Shown: positions 12,301 through 16,797 of the stretch, piece after piece
How positions within the stretch are numbered: the stretch's first letter is position 1
How the letters are laid out: every line of letters begins with the position of its first letter
Origin: Candidatus Sigynarchaeota archaeon
GTDB lineage: Archaea; Asgardarchaeota; Lokiarchaeia; Sigynarchaeales; Sigynarchaeaceae
DNA length: 16,797 nucleotides
Direction: 5' to 3'
Assembly: GCA_030587525.1 (NCBI GenBank)
Contig: JAUQYW010000509.1
Coordinates: 1 to 16,797, forward strand
The notes under the pieces: generated by a model
What the model saw: the letters and a program-made list of their open reading frames with translations, nothing else
Told to the model about the DNA's origin: nothing
The model's database searches: none
Position numbers and translations under genes: made by a program

Positions 12301-15300
12301 CGCTCACGCTCGACAACGATGTATTGTACCATATCTTCTGATCTTGAAGCGGGGCATAGATCTCGATTTCTGGATCGGTAGTGTCTATGACAAGGCTAGC
12401 AATCGTCGACGTGTTCTCGTTTCCCGCCTTGTCCATGACGCAGATCGTGAAATCATAACACCCGTCATGCGGTGCCTCGAAACCGGTGCTCCAATTGGCG
12501 CCGGGCCAGATCCACCTGTCCATTAATGTCGTGACGTTGTCAGCAAGAGCCCTTGCATACATGTCTAAGCGATATATGTCTGATGCGTTCGTGGAGGCCA
12601 ACGTGAACGATGGCATCGTCGTTACTCGGTTATTCTCATCCACCACAGTACCGGGGCTCAATTCGAGACGCGCATTAGGCACGATGCTGTCGATGAAGAC
12701 CTTGCATGTCGCCGAAGCATTGATTGCTTCGTTGATGAGAAATTCCACCTTGATGTAAAAATACGAATCGGTGGCACCAAAGGCAGACGCTTGCACGGGA
12801 TACATCCAGGTCGTGTTGATCGTGGGGGAATCCATGCTTCCCAAGTATTGCCACGCCGTGGGGTTCTCTCCAGCCTGGCGGAACCATATCCTTTCTTCCG
12901 TGACGTGCATCGAGCCAGCATCCGCCACGATCGTGAATGACCCGTTCGTCACGGCGTCGTTTCTTGGCGCGATGATCGTGCAATCCAGGTGCGCGACCGT
13001 GATGTTGTGCTTGATCGAGGTACCGGCCTGGCTATCATCAAGTAATTCATCATAGACCGTGGCCTTGAAATCGAGGGGAATTGCCTCTGGCACGGCATCG
13101 ACGTCGAACCAGAAACCCCACCCGTCGAGCGGGTCGGTATCGGTCGCGAGATAGATCGTGCTGTTGAAATCCCACGGATTGCCAGCAGGGACGGCTTCGA
13201 ACATGATTTTCCGTGCATCGCCATCGGAATTGGCTTGTATGAACATGTCGTGCGCTATGACCGTGTTATCGGCCAGGGCGAGATCCACGGTGCTCGGCGT
13301 GTTGTCCACTTCCGCGCGACGCACGATTGCCATCGCGGATACTTGGCCATAGCCATCGCTCGCGAAAGCACGCAAAGTCAAGTTTCTCGTGTCGCCGATA
13401 GCAGTGGTGTTCAAATGGAACGTGAAGCTAGAGGTGCCTTTTGCGATGATCGCGTGATCCGAGACCGTGAAAGCCGAGCCATCGACCGAATATTCCAGCC
13501 ATGCCTCGGTCGCGTCGAGATCCATGGTAACCTTTACCGGGGCGACGTGATTCAAGCTGCAACCCTCGTAGACGTTCAAAAACACAATGCCTGGGGGTAA
13601 ATCCTTCACGATTAATGCATAGTCCGCAACTTGGATGCCGAACTTGCATTTGCTCACCGACAAGCAACCCGTGTCGATTTCCACGCGAGCACCGAGCTTG
13701 AACTCGGTGATGTAAATGCATTGCCATGGAATGCCGAAGAATTCCGACACTTCGAGCGTGATCGTCTGTAACTGGCCAGCAGTGGTCGAAGAAATGTTCA
13801 CGGCCGTGATCTCACGGTCGAGCAACTTGATCATGGATCCAAAGACACGACCATATAATTCCAGATACAAGACACACCGGGCGTTTTCTCCACTTAATGC
13901 ATACAAGGGCTGCTCGCACGTGATGAATGGCATGAAATCAAACTTGAGCGTCGAGTACGTTCTCGTGCGGAGGTCGCTTGAGTTCAAGACCGGCCCCGAT
14001 ATTCTTGCGGAAAAGATTCGACTCCCGGTGGATGCTTGCTCGCTGGACATCGCGCTGATGGAGATGGAGGAGCATCCAGCATTGGATAGATAAGTTGGAA
14101 GGACCTCTCCAGATGCGGTCAAGGATCGGAACGACCAGGTGGAAACATCCGCGAGTAAGTCGAGAACGAGCCACGTGGCATTGGAACCATGAGCCTGGAT
14201 GCAGAGAGCTTGCACAGCGAGAACGAAATCGTCTCCGGAGAAGCATGCACTACCTTTCGCTTCTGCAGGAACATCGAGGACGAACTGGATGGAGAGCCGG
14301 TCGAGCATGCTTGCTTCGGAACTATTGATGGTGATTTGGAACGGCACCGCGCTGGTATCATTGTACGACCACGCGTTGAGCAAGATGATCGACCGGAACG
14401 TTTGATTCCCGGCATCGATGAAATTAACCTGGACCTCGGCGTTGATTCCACCATCCAGCATTCCGCCTCGGATGATCGCATTGCGCGAGATAGTACCTGT
14501 TATGGTGAAATTGTCCGGGGTTTCTGGCCATACCGACATGTTCATTTGCTCCATGGGCATGACGCATGACCACTCGCCCTCGGCCCTGGGCATGGTGCTT
14601 ATCATGCCGCTCGATACACCCGCTGTCGCGGAGATGCCGACGTGTGGAATCATATTCACGTACCCCACCTTGATTTCAGTTCGATGAATCCTTACCATGA
14701 CATCTTTCATTCCCCACCACGAATTGCCTTCAAGAATATAAATCAATCGACTTACTCCAGGCACGGAAACGAACGGGGTGATGTCGCACGTGACATGATG
14801 CATCCCCAATAAATCATCGACGGATTTAAACACTTGATGCAAGCCGTCGCCATCTTGAATGAACACCGAGAAGTTATAATGCTCGTTTTTGAAGCTGAAT
14901 ATGAAATCGTTCACGATGGTTTCGACGTCAAGCTCCAAGGTTCCAGAAATCGGTGTTCGTGGTGGCAAAGAATCAACCTGGAATTCACATGCCAAGCCAA
15001 CCCACCTGTAACCGGTTTTTGTCTTCACCGATCGGGACATCAATTTCAATTCTGCATATGATGATTCCACGCCGCTTTGCATCGTCGATTTCCAACCAAC
15101 AGCCGTCGTTGGGAGCAAGGATGGCAATGAAACCGAGTAATCGCTCGTGTTAGAACAGCCAAAATCATATCCATCCCAGCATTGCGACGAGAAGTTCCAC
15201 GTTTGCACTGGTTTCCGCCAATCATAATAAAATTCAGGGTTATCACCCAATCCGGTCTGTCCCGTGGTCGCCGAAGTATACGGGGACGTGACGATACAGA

Positions 15301-16797
15301 ACAATCCCGAATCAAGGCTCGAATCCCACGAGTTCATATTCGTTGCCGTGATGGTCTCGTTCGAGTTAGCAAACACCGAGGAGCCAATCGCTTCCTTGGT
15401 TGATTCGATCCATTGCCACGATCCAAAGGAACCAGTCGCTTGTGCCGAGCTCGTGAAGCAGAATGGCGTGCGAACGGAGAGCTTCACGAAATCAAAGGCG
15501 CAATACCAGCTATCATCGAGATCTCGCATCGAAGCGGATTTCAAGATGCTCGCCGGTATCGAGGCGCCAATCTTGATTCGGAACTTCATGGGTGATTGGA
15601 ATAAAGACGTTATATTGAGACAAGTAGTCGTCCACGGTATGGAATCGCCCGATGCGAGGTTATCAGCGTGGTAGATTACCTTGTCTTGAAAGTTCAAGAT
15701 CTCGATGTAGAAATTGAAAATAGGCTTGTTTTGCATCTTTGCATCGGGGTCGTTCCCGCGCTGTTCCCAGAACCCGCGGTACCTGACGGTCATGTCCGCC
15801 GTGAACGCGCCGGTTCCCTCGTATATCACGTACGGCGAGACCATCCCCATCGAAAAATCGGAATGCTCGGAAAATTCGCCCAGGCACAATGCGTGTTCCC
15901 CCACATGTATGAACGGTGAGCCATAGGCCACGGAACTTGTCCATCCATTGAAGTCCGTGGTATCGTTGTCCAGCGTGCCGAAATCCCACGATGCATCGAG
16001 CCCGGAATGCCCCGTCTGAATATTTGCCCCGTGCGTCGCGTTTTCTCCGGATGCGATCCAATCTTTACTGTCGTGGATCACGGGTGCCCAGCTAGAGAAC
16101 GCTTCCTCGGCAGTGATCTCGTCGCTTTTTTCGGAGCCCTCGTACATTGTCGATCCCGCGTAAGATGCTCTTGCGAGAAAAGGCCATGGACTGATGATCG
16201 ACCGGTTCTCGGTGAAGAATGAGTCGCCATTCTCGTCGCTCGTGCTCGTCGTGACTGCCTGGAATGTATTGGATGATATATTCATCCATGAAAAGGTGAC
16301 AGGCTGATCGGATATTGGTATTCGATCATCGTCGTGGAGATTTGCGGAATATGCTACCTTGTAAAAAAGGTGATTATTCATATCGAGAACCCTGGATATC
16401 TCACATGTGAAGTTCAACGATGAAGTCTCCTTCACGACATCTATATTCTGCGTGTACAAGTTCGTTTTTCGCAAGAACAAGCCCAGGAAAAGATAACTGA
16501 CCTCGACCTTGATTGTATAACTAGCCGGAGCTATGAAGCCAAAATCCGGGGATAATATAGTCCGGAAACTATTCGCCCCTTTCGAAACATAAACAGCTTG
16601 CATGTACACGAGGGAACTGCCGCGATAGAATGCTGCCCATCCCTTTCCGGGTTTCGACGTCGTGAAATTTATCTGGACCGGATCCCCAAGTTGATACACC
16701 AAGCTTCCTGAAGTGCTGATGGAGACATCACTCAAATACTCGTCACTGCTTGCCACGCTATCGACGCTAGCTAGTGTTTGCGCCATGAACATGAACA
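1..16797 (-). CDS. Giant multidomain secreted/surface protein, internal fragment (both ends outside window)
   Basis: One minus-strand frame is open across the whole window: 5,598 full codons, no in-frame TAA, TAG or TGA, and no start or stop in view. The translation reads as beta-rich extracellular protein throughout: rich in Ser, Thr, Asp, Asn and Gly, poor in Lys, with repeated Ig-like, propeller and jelly-roll motifs at regular spacing. Those motifs are what exclude a chance ORF. No hydrophobic segment is long enough to be a membrane helix; the longest obvious run is about nine residues (SYLFLGLFL, near 16530). No catalytic motif was recognised. Domain content (Ig/FN3, FG-GAP, choice-of-anchor R, LTD, ConA-like) is known from adhesins, S-layer-associated and giant surface proteins of archaea and bacteria; adhesion or scaffolding is inferred, not shown. 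With at least 5.6 kresidues it is already in the giant-protein class. Sub-features below are parts of this one CDS. Confidence 0.97.
324..970 (-). repeat. Two Ig/FN3-like modules near the C-terminal side (res about 5276-5490)
   Basis: The first module has VKMHQIHIDNVTLSFSSNNG and SAYTIKVVAMDWYGG. It is joined by VIVDNTKPSTTLTFP (linker Asp at 683) to a second with ARDIAGNVEDPHTVNVVVDT (Asp at 323). Spacing between linker Asps is 120 residues. These are the same 'V-x-D-N-T-x-P' plus 'D-x-A-G-N' modules as in the N-terminal tower, but almost without sequons: one (NVT) in the pair, against about two per module in the tower. Confidence 0.7.
1037..1460 (-). other. ConA/LamG-like jelly-roll domain 2 (res about 5112-5253)
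   Basis: It has GSIEFDIKLPDAASTVPGD, MFTAILENGLRNEVGLVKF, VPANTWFHVSLSILSPGMMS and SIRFISLADTSIAAIRASWL. 'G-S-I-E-F-D-I-K ... W-F-H-V-S-L ... I-R-F-I' is the LamG-like pattern in which the Trp/His strand follows the domain centre. It has the same plan as domain 1 (res about 4704-4915), so the pair looks duplicated around the FG-GAP segment. Function not determined; the likeliest is glycan or surface binding. Confidence 0.55.
1690..1890 (-). other. Single FG-GAP/EF-type calcium motif segment (res about 4969-5035)
   Basis: VQFYDVDGDGVRDVLLDSGL (DVDGDG from 1769-1771 down to 1754) is a textbook D-x-D-G-D-G calcium loop followed by a hydrophobic strand. It lies in a roughly 65-residue stretch between the two ConA-like domains, preceded by QKLDIIQTTSSWESTQVS. 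Unlike the propeller at 9170-10175 it is alone, as in single dockerin- or VCBS-like inserts. Calcium binding is inferred from the acidic pattern. Confidence 0.65.
2051..2684 (-). other. ConA/LamG-like jelly-roll domain 1 (res about 4704-4915)
   Basis: It contains DSVDLMDSWSLTGSG, TERGVMTFNFPATP, YSVEFTFKLDTLGTWNGHYD, PGIPVTIEIGTTGVNSYDV, and closes FYIDKIACSWLG. The order of an outer strand 'Y-S-V-E-F-x-F-K', a middle 'V-T-I-E-I ... V-R-V-N-N' and a last strand 'F-Y-I-D-K-I' is the common plan of ConA-like lectin/LamG-3 sandwiches. A second domain of the same plan follows after the FG-GAP motif. Glycan or surface binding is usual in the family, but cannot be shown here. Confidence 0.5.
2685..3361 (-). 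other. Unrecognised beta-rich region (res about 4479-4703)
   Basis: It starts YSYRGVGGEGLYAFLKGNAA, then FQVYNWQQDAWINTWMNTVS (a Trp-rich strand as seen in jelly-roll ligand modules), KVKARIYLDYSAKDLKLSFD, FKLSLYVQDLHINSLVN and SGTISVISDGKVRMSSQQW. It is probably two small beta-sandwiches. No family, catalytic residues or cofactor motif was recognised. It ends at ELYPRKEIAEDFSSYP, just before the ConA-like domain. Confidence 0.45.
3362..3814 (-). other. Choice-of-anchor R-like domain, copy 4, remote from the others (res about 4328-4478)
   Basis: It begins RIAQSFVVQESVIESICMWI, then VWFKIYETDAGLNYES, NLRVTPNCAYAFSVETAG, GVWVFDDSIDLKFTVRES. The order Q-S-F, inner strand, 'F-K-I-Y-E-T', 'L-x-V-x-P-x-x-x-Y-x-F', then Trp and 'D-L-K-F' matches copies 1-3. 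It lies about 1,170 residues C-terminal of copy 3 with the LTD between. The 12-mer shared by copies 1-3 is absent, so it is an older duplicate or independently acquired. Confidence 0.55.
3815..4558 (-). other. Beta-rich region after LTD, possible degenerate anchor-R-like domain (res about 4080-4327)
   Basis: The segment starts QSYMFTVQEDITSMTATVRV, with TIALSLYELYPETSY, KIWLTGTGTSNGILYLTK and FKVVASMTGTWEDEQ. The first 120 residues loosely follow the choice-of-anchor R order (F-T-V, inner strand, 'L-x-L-Y-E') but lack the Gly/Trp turn and the 'D-L-x-F' end, so this is only a possibility. The rest, up to YWKGDGLARISGIVEGSQ, is beta-rich and unrecognised. Confidence 0.4.
4559..5020 (-). other. 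Lamin-tail domain (LTD) (res about 3926-4079)
   Basis: It begins GVVMNEIYLASSDPTAWVEL, continues YNYGPDAQTDGWYLFIGN, then LPHGSTRVIEFPSLNLGIDA, VWLVDASGCVVDVFE, and closes with YRRNDVDSNTPYDWSAGQAS then NPGQQG. The set 'N-E-I ... W-V-E-L-Y-N ... G-W-x-L ... R-x-x-D-x-x-x-N-T-x-x-D-W ... N-P-G' is diagnostic for the LTD, an Ig-like fold first named from nuclear lamins and common in secreted bacterial and archaeal proteins beside nucleases or as a surface module. Length (about 154 residues) is normal. No nuclease domain is beside it. The prokaryotic LTD role is thought to be binding or anchoring; nothing here links it to lamin function. Confidence 0.85.
5030..6204 (-). other. Unrecognised region B with strongly AT-rich segment (res about 3531-3922)
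   Basis: No family was recognised. A possible short helix (DVMKHLMLWCRRFG) and ATELFNYIGYNPVS are followed by an aromatic/acidic beta stretch (YRLRMEFDFNLYS, IIKFKFTFDNKVDVKYNED). This part is coded by about 25-35% GC DNA (5881-6060). Codon use then returns to normal in LEILPITSSTDIDNS, TSLSVDFDYSLVSRFLDYR and the tail RVSFTIQNARLHCMLTKV, which joins the LTD domain. The frame stays open through the compositional change, so it is expressed as part of the same protein. Confidence 0.5.
6205..7327 (-). other. Unrecognised beta-rich region A, partly AT-rich (res about 3157-3530)
   Basis: No family was recognised. The region begins LLDGNVDTDLTASSAFYFNP, then has long beta stretches (REFTASLNFDLNDRIEPDLL, ATITFKINAIAFAALKINW), an amphipathic segment (NEVSILISKNEFKHIL) and YFEIKDPNASYNQADGAG with one of the few sequons of the C-terminal part. 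Alternation of hydrophobic strands and 'LPDDATITFKINA'-type openings suggests one or two beta-sandwiches. The GC content between about 6770 and 6960 falls to about 40% by hand count, with TTA Leu and AAT Asn codons common. Confidence 0.5.
7328..7735 (-). repeat. Choice-of-anchor R-like domain, copy 3 (res 3021-3156)
   Basis: It opens FGQVFTASGTTASAIRVMP, continues with a strand carrying SISVKIRGLDAVELP, then LVPGKKYAVTLEAVSS, YAGGMILGKTGSFWNKG and DLMFEILQH. Alignment by eye to copy 2 is continuous (Q-V-F-T, L-x-P-G-x-x-Y-A, Y-x-x-G-x-M-I-x-K-x-G-S-x-W, D-L-x-F-E-I-L). This makes it a tandem duplicate, offset by 162 residues. The preceding pair ECRSNNIASWSQC matches the Cys pair before copy 2 in position, though not in spacing. 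Confidence 0.7.
7808..8221 (-). repeat. Choice-of-anchor R-like domain, copy 2 (res 2859-2996)
   Basis: This is the best-preserved copy: FGQVFTMTGSMITGIKIKP, VAIYRVGSDGLPTGSM, LLPGSQYALVIAG, YPVGYMIAKDGSSWSP and DLVFEILTD. Every hallmark of the family is in order, including the Gly/Trp turn and the final 'D-L-x-F' strand. It is preceded by a Cys pair, CQDNPRC (8261-8281), and copy 3 has a Cys pair at the same relative place. Its length of about 138 residues fits a single domain. Role: probably a structural or binding sandwich; no ligand is known. Confidence 0.72.
8342..8842 (-). repeat. Choice-of-anchor R-like domain, copy 1 (res 2652-2818)
   Basis: It opens with QIVQVFTVTATSIGNIWVRP, then QVSVLVYAITAEDHPSG, LNVGQRYAIVFKAI and ends YDLCMAFES. 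This order (Q-x-F-T, strand, 'V-x-I-Y...G-P-T-G', 'L-x-P-G-x-x-Y', 'D-L-x-F') is the pattern of the choice-of-anchor R domain, a beta-sandwich usually found near surface anchors of secreted bacterial and archaeal proteins. At about 167 residues this copy is the longest and most divergent of the first three, with an insert before the closing strand. DNA 12-mer CGTGAACACTTG (plus strand, 8819-8830) encodes its Q-V-F-T core and recurs in copies 2 and 3. Confidence 0.6.
8843..9169 (-). other. Ser/Thr-rich linker and lead-in segment (res about 2543-2651)
   Basis: Directly after the propeller comes a Ser/Thr run (VVSSSTSTSSSDG, about 9115-9150), a typical flexible linker and possible O-glycosylation site. 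It is followed by Gly/Tyr-rich sequence (EGYSYGAFRDLRI) and a stretch that leads into the first choice-of-anchor R-like domain. The second half could belong to that domain's N-terminal strands. Confidence 0.5.
9170..10175 (-). other. FG-GAP/VCBS-type beta-propeller, six or seven blades (res about 2207-2542)
   Basis: Blades of roughly 45-60 residues can be followed. Blade 1 has AGEFDDQPGAEVLLVQAP (Asp at 10136). Blade 2 has VVDCDGDYKDELVMLSP (first Asp at 9974). Blade 3 is degenerate (FSFDDGSCTLHVGAS), as is blade 4 (GMDIMPLAVNENAPRLVFFS). Blade 5 has GGNVDADGRNELVVAIRS (Asp at 9506). Blade 6 is FGSIDIRDDVVVSTSQGVFD. A possible blade 7 is GTVYDVQDGVFDITRSS. The 'D-x-D-G-D-x-x-x-E-hydrophobic' loop followed by 'L-Y-V-L' strands is the calcium-binding FG-GAP/VCBS blade signature known from integrin alpha chains and secreted prokaryotic proteins. 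Blades 2 and 5 keep the acidic ligands; 3 and 4 have lost them. A ligand-binding or rigid spacer role is inferred. Seven blades is the family norm and the blade count here is approximate. Confidence 0.72.
10178..10489 (-). other. Unrecognised beta-rich segment between Ig tower and propeller (res about 2102-2206)
   Basis: It reads as beta-sandwich material (DGTISVSGLPSGQKFQVGLW, EIPYIFVGASSTLSYNGILP) and could be one more Ig or FN3-like module, but lacks the 'D-x-T-x-P' linker. It contains no sequon and marks the start of the sequon-poor part of the protein. No function can be assigned. Confidence 0.4.
10490..13620 (-). repeat. Tandem tower of about ten Ig/FN3-like modules (res about 1058-2102)
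   Basis: The boundary Asp of successive linkers falls at 13601 (VKDLPPG), 13304 (VDNTPS), 12983 (AHLDCTI), 12689 (FIDSIVP), 12383 (VIDTTDP), 12041 (SNDTTVP), 11402 (IIDTVPP), 11114 (LVDNTPP), 10799 (IHDTTAP) and 10517 (HVDNVIF). A less marked boundary is near 11720. Spacing is 94-114 residues. 'V-x-D-x-T-x-P' linkers followed by a hydrophobic strand are the hallmark of Ig-like/FN3 stalk arrays in archaeal and bacterial surface proteins. Many modules end in 'D-x-x-G-N' (VMDKAGNEN, VADIWGNADT, AMDIAGNTRK), the usual penultimate strand. The array could span some tens of nanometres as a stalk. About half of the window's sequons lie here. Close pairs such as CPSPVTC (12188-12208) suggest disulfides in some modules. 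Confidence 0.82.
13640..14200 (-). other. Jelly-roll-like beta-sandwich unit J4 (res about 866-1052)
   Basis: This is the fourth copy of the template: TYSTLKFDFMPFITC, CVLYLELYGRVFGSMIKLL, LQTITLEVSEFFGIPW then CIYITEFKLGARVEI, and a short Cys-containing tail (CLSVSKCKFG) joining the Ig tower. It is comparatively Cys-rich (GCSS, ITCEQ, ARCV, WQCI, GCLS, KCK), which suggests internal disulfides and therefore an oxidising, extracellular location. The fold is inferred from strand order alone. Confidence 0.4.
14201..14662 (-). other. Jelly-roll-like beta-sandwich unit J3 (res about 712-865)
   Basis: The J template recurs: FTITGTISRN, AEVQVNFIDAGNQTFRSIIL, VPFQITINSSEASMLDRLSI followed by QFVLDVPA, and DDFVLAVQALCIQ as closing strand. 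It is the most compact copy, about 154 residues. Five sequons (NMS, NFT, NQT, NDT, NSS) sit in loops and strand edges. No catalytic or metal-binding signature is seen. The assignment rests on conserved strand order, not on sequence identity. Confidence 0.4.
14663..15469 (-). other. Jelly-roll-like beta-sandwich unit J2 with disulfide-type Cys pair (res about 443-711)
   Basis: The first part is Trp/Ser-rich (GSFGSWQWIES, SWDSSLDSG) and includes a close Cys pair, CWDGYDFGC (15155-15181), suited to a disulfide. The second part repeats the J template: TLELDVETIVNDFIFSF, HYNFSVFIQDGDGLHQVF, HVTCDITPFV then RLIYILEG, and MVRIHRTEIKV. At about 269 residues it is longer than the other J units, so it could be one unit with an inserted segment or two domains. 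Family not recognised beyond the beta-sandwich pattern. Confidence 0.4.
15470..16114 (-). other. Jelly-roll-like beta-sandwich unit J1 (res about 228-442)
   Basis: This is the clearest of four successive units built on one template: a first strand (AFTADMTVRYRGFWEQRG), a second long strand (IFNFYIEILNFQDKVIY), a third block (TTTCLNITSLF, then KFRIKIGA) and a closing strand (FDFVKLSVRT). A module that wraps with 'FDFVKLSV' as its last strand resembles MAM-like or carbohydrate-binding jelly rolls, but no family can be named with certainty and no ligand residues can be identified. The N-terminal part of the unit (Gly/Asp/Trp-rich, about 16090-15930) may be a separate small element. Ligand binding is inference. 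Confidence 0.45.
16115..16435 (-). other. Ig-like (Big-type) module 2 (res about 121-227)
   Basis: The module contains ISDQPVTFSWMNIS, a Thr/Ser stretch (AVTTSTSDENGDSFF) and ARASYAGSTMYEGSEKS. The order 'P-V-T-F ... T-x-x-D-x-x-G-x-x-F ... A-x-Y-x-G-S-x-x-Y-x-x-S' is the usual signature of bacterial Ig-like domains that form stalks in adhesins. It carries sequons at NIS and NRS. Its end is set where the acidic linker DEITAEEAFSSW leads into the first jelly-roll unit. Confidence 0.6.
16436..16795 (-). other. Ig-like beta-sandwich module 1 (res about 1-120)
   Basis: After a short Ser-rich lead (LASVDSVASSDEYLSDVSIS) the sequence reads SGSLVYQLGDPVQINFTTSKP, an aromatic residue in the second strand (WAAFYRGSSLVYMQ) and PASYTIKVEVSYLFLGLF. 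The 'Y..GDPVQI.F' opening and 'P..YTIKVEV' close are typical of macroglobulin/Big-type Ig-like modules in bacterial and archaeal surface proteins. The family is assigned by pattern only. The module is preceded by coding sequence at the window edge, so it is not the protein's N-terminus: the ATG codons near the edge lack a signal peptide after them. Confidence 0.55.

Noticed and set aside
15264..15674. Plus-strand ORF of 136 codons
   Set aside because: Antisense to the J1/J2 units; no ribosome-binding site or family pattern, and the opposite strand is clearly coding.
16500..16560. Hydrophobic SYLFLGLFL as a transmembrane helix
   Set aside because: Only about nine residues, flanked by charged residues and within an Ig-like strand pattern.
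16748..16795. In-frame ATG codons at the right edge as a possible gene start
   Set aside because: No Shine-Dalgarno sequence or promoter can be judged at the edge, no signal peptide follows, and the frame is open to the last base, so the gene most likely continues beyond the window.
1..16797. CRISPR arrays, tRNA/rRNA genes, IS elements, riboswitches
   Set aside because: No regularly spaced repeats, cloverleaf-like or rRNA-like stretches, transposase motifs or terminal inverted repeats were seen, and the whole window is taken up by one coding frame.

Overview
The window is the inside of one giant gene. On the minus strand a single reading frame (codons whose lowest base is at position 2, 5, 8 ... 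16793) runs from edge to edge without a stop. It gives 5,598 full codons with neither start nor terminator in view. Every other reading frame on either strand is broken into short shadow ORFs. There are no intergenic gaps, RNA genes, mobile elements or CRISPR arrays. The annotation below is therefore a domain map of one polypeptide, N-terminus at the right (high coordinates). Residue numbers count from the first full codon at 16795. The true protein is longer at both ends. Translation and counts were done by eye.

Layout from N- to C-terminus: two Ig-like modules (res 1-227); four successive jelly-roll-like beta-sandwich units that share one internal template (about 230-1052); a tower of about ten Ig/FN3-like modules of 94-114 residues joined by 'DTTxP' linkers (about 1065-2093); an FG-GAP/VCBS-type beta-propeller of six or seven blades (about 2207-2542); a Ser/Thr linker; three tandem 'choice-of-anchor R'-like domains (2652-3156); a long unrecognised beta-rich stretch with AT-rich patches (3157-3925); a lamin-tail (LTD) domain (3926-4079); a fourth choice-of-anchor R-like domain (4330-4478); two ConA/LamG-like sandwiches with one FG-GAP calcium motif between them (about 4710-5252); and Ig-like plus transthyretin-like modules to the left edge. 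No transmembrane helix, signal peptide, anchor or enzyme active site is visible. The protein looks like an extracellular adhesive or scaffolding surface protein whose secretion signal and anchor lie outside the window.

The most striking property is a polarity in N-glycosylation sequons (N-X-S/T, X not P). By hand count the first 2,012 residues hold 47, while the remaining 3,586 hold only 4, including a run of 1,419 residues with none. The switch falls in the last Ig modules, just before the beta-propeller.

Organism: the sequence is mid-GC overall (hand-counted lines range from about 25% to 62%), with frequent TTG/CTC Leu, ATC Ile and CGN Arg. The giant Ig-rich secreted architecture and sequon enrichment fit an N-glycosylating archaeon best, possibly an Asgard lineage. 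Giant proteins are also known from Omnitrophota and other bacteria, so the taxon is a tentative inference.
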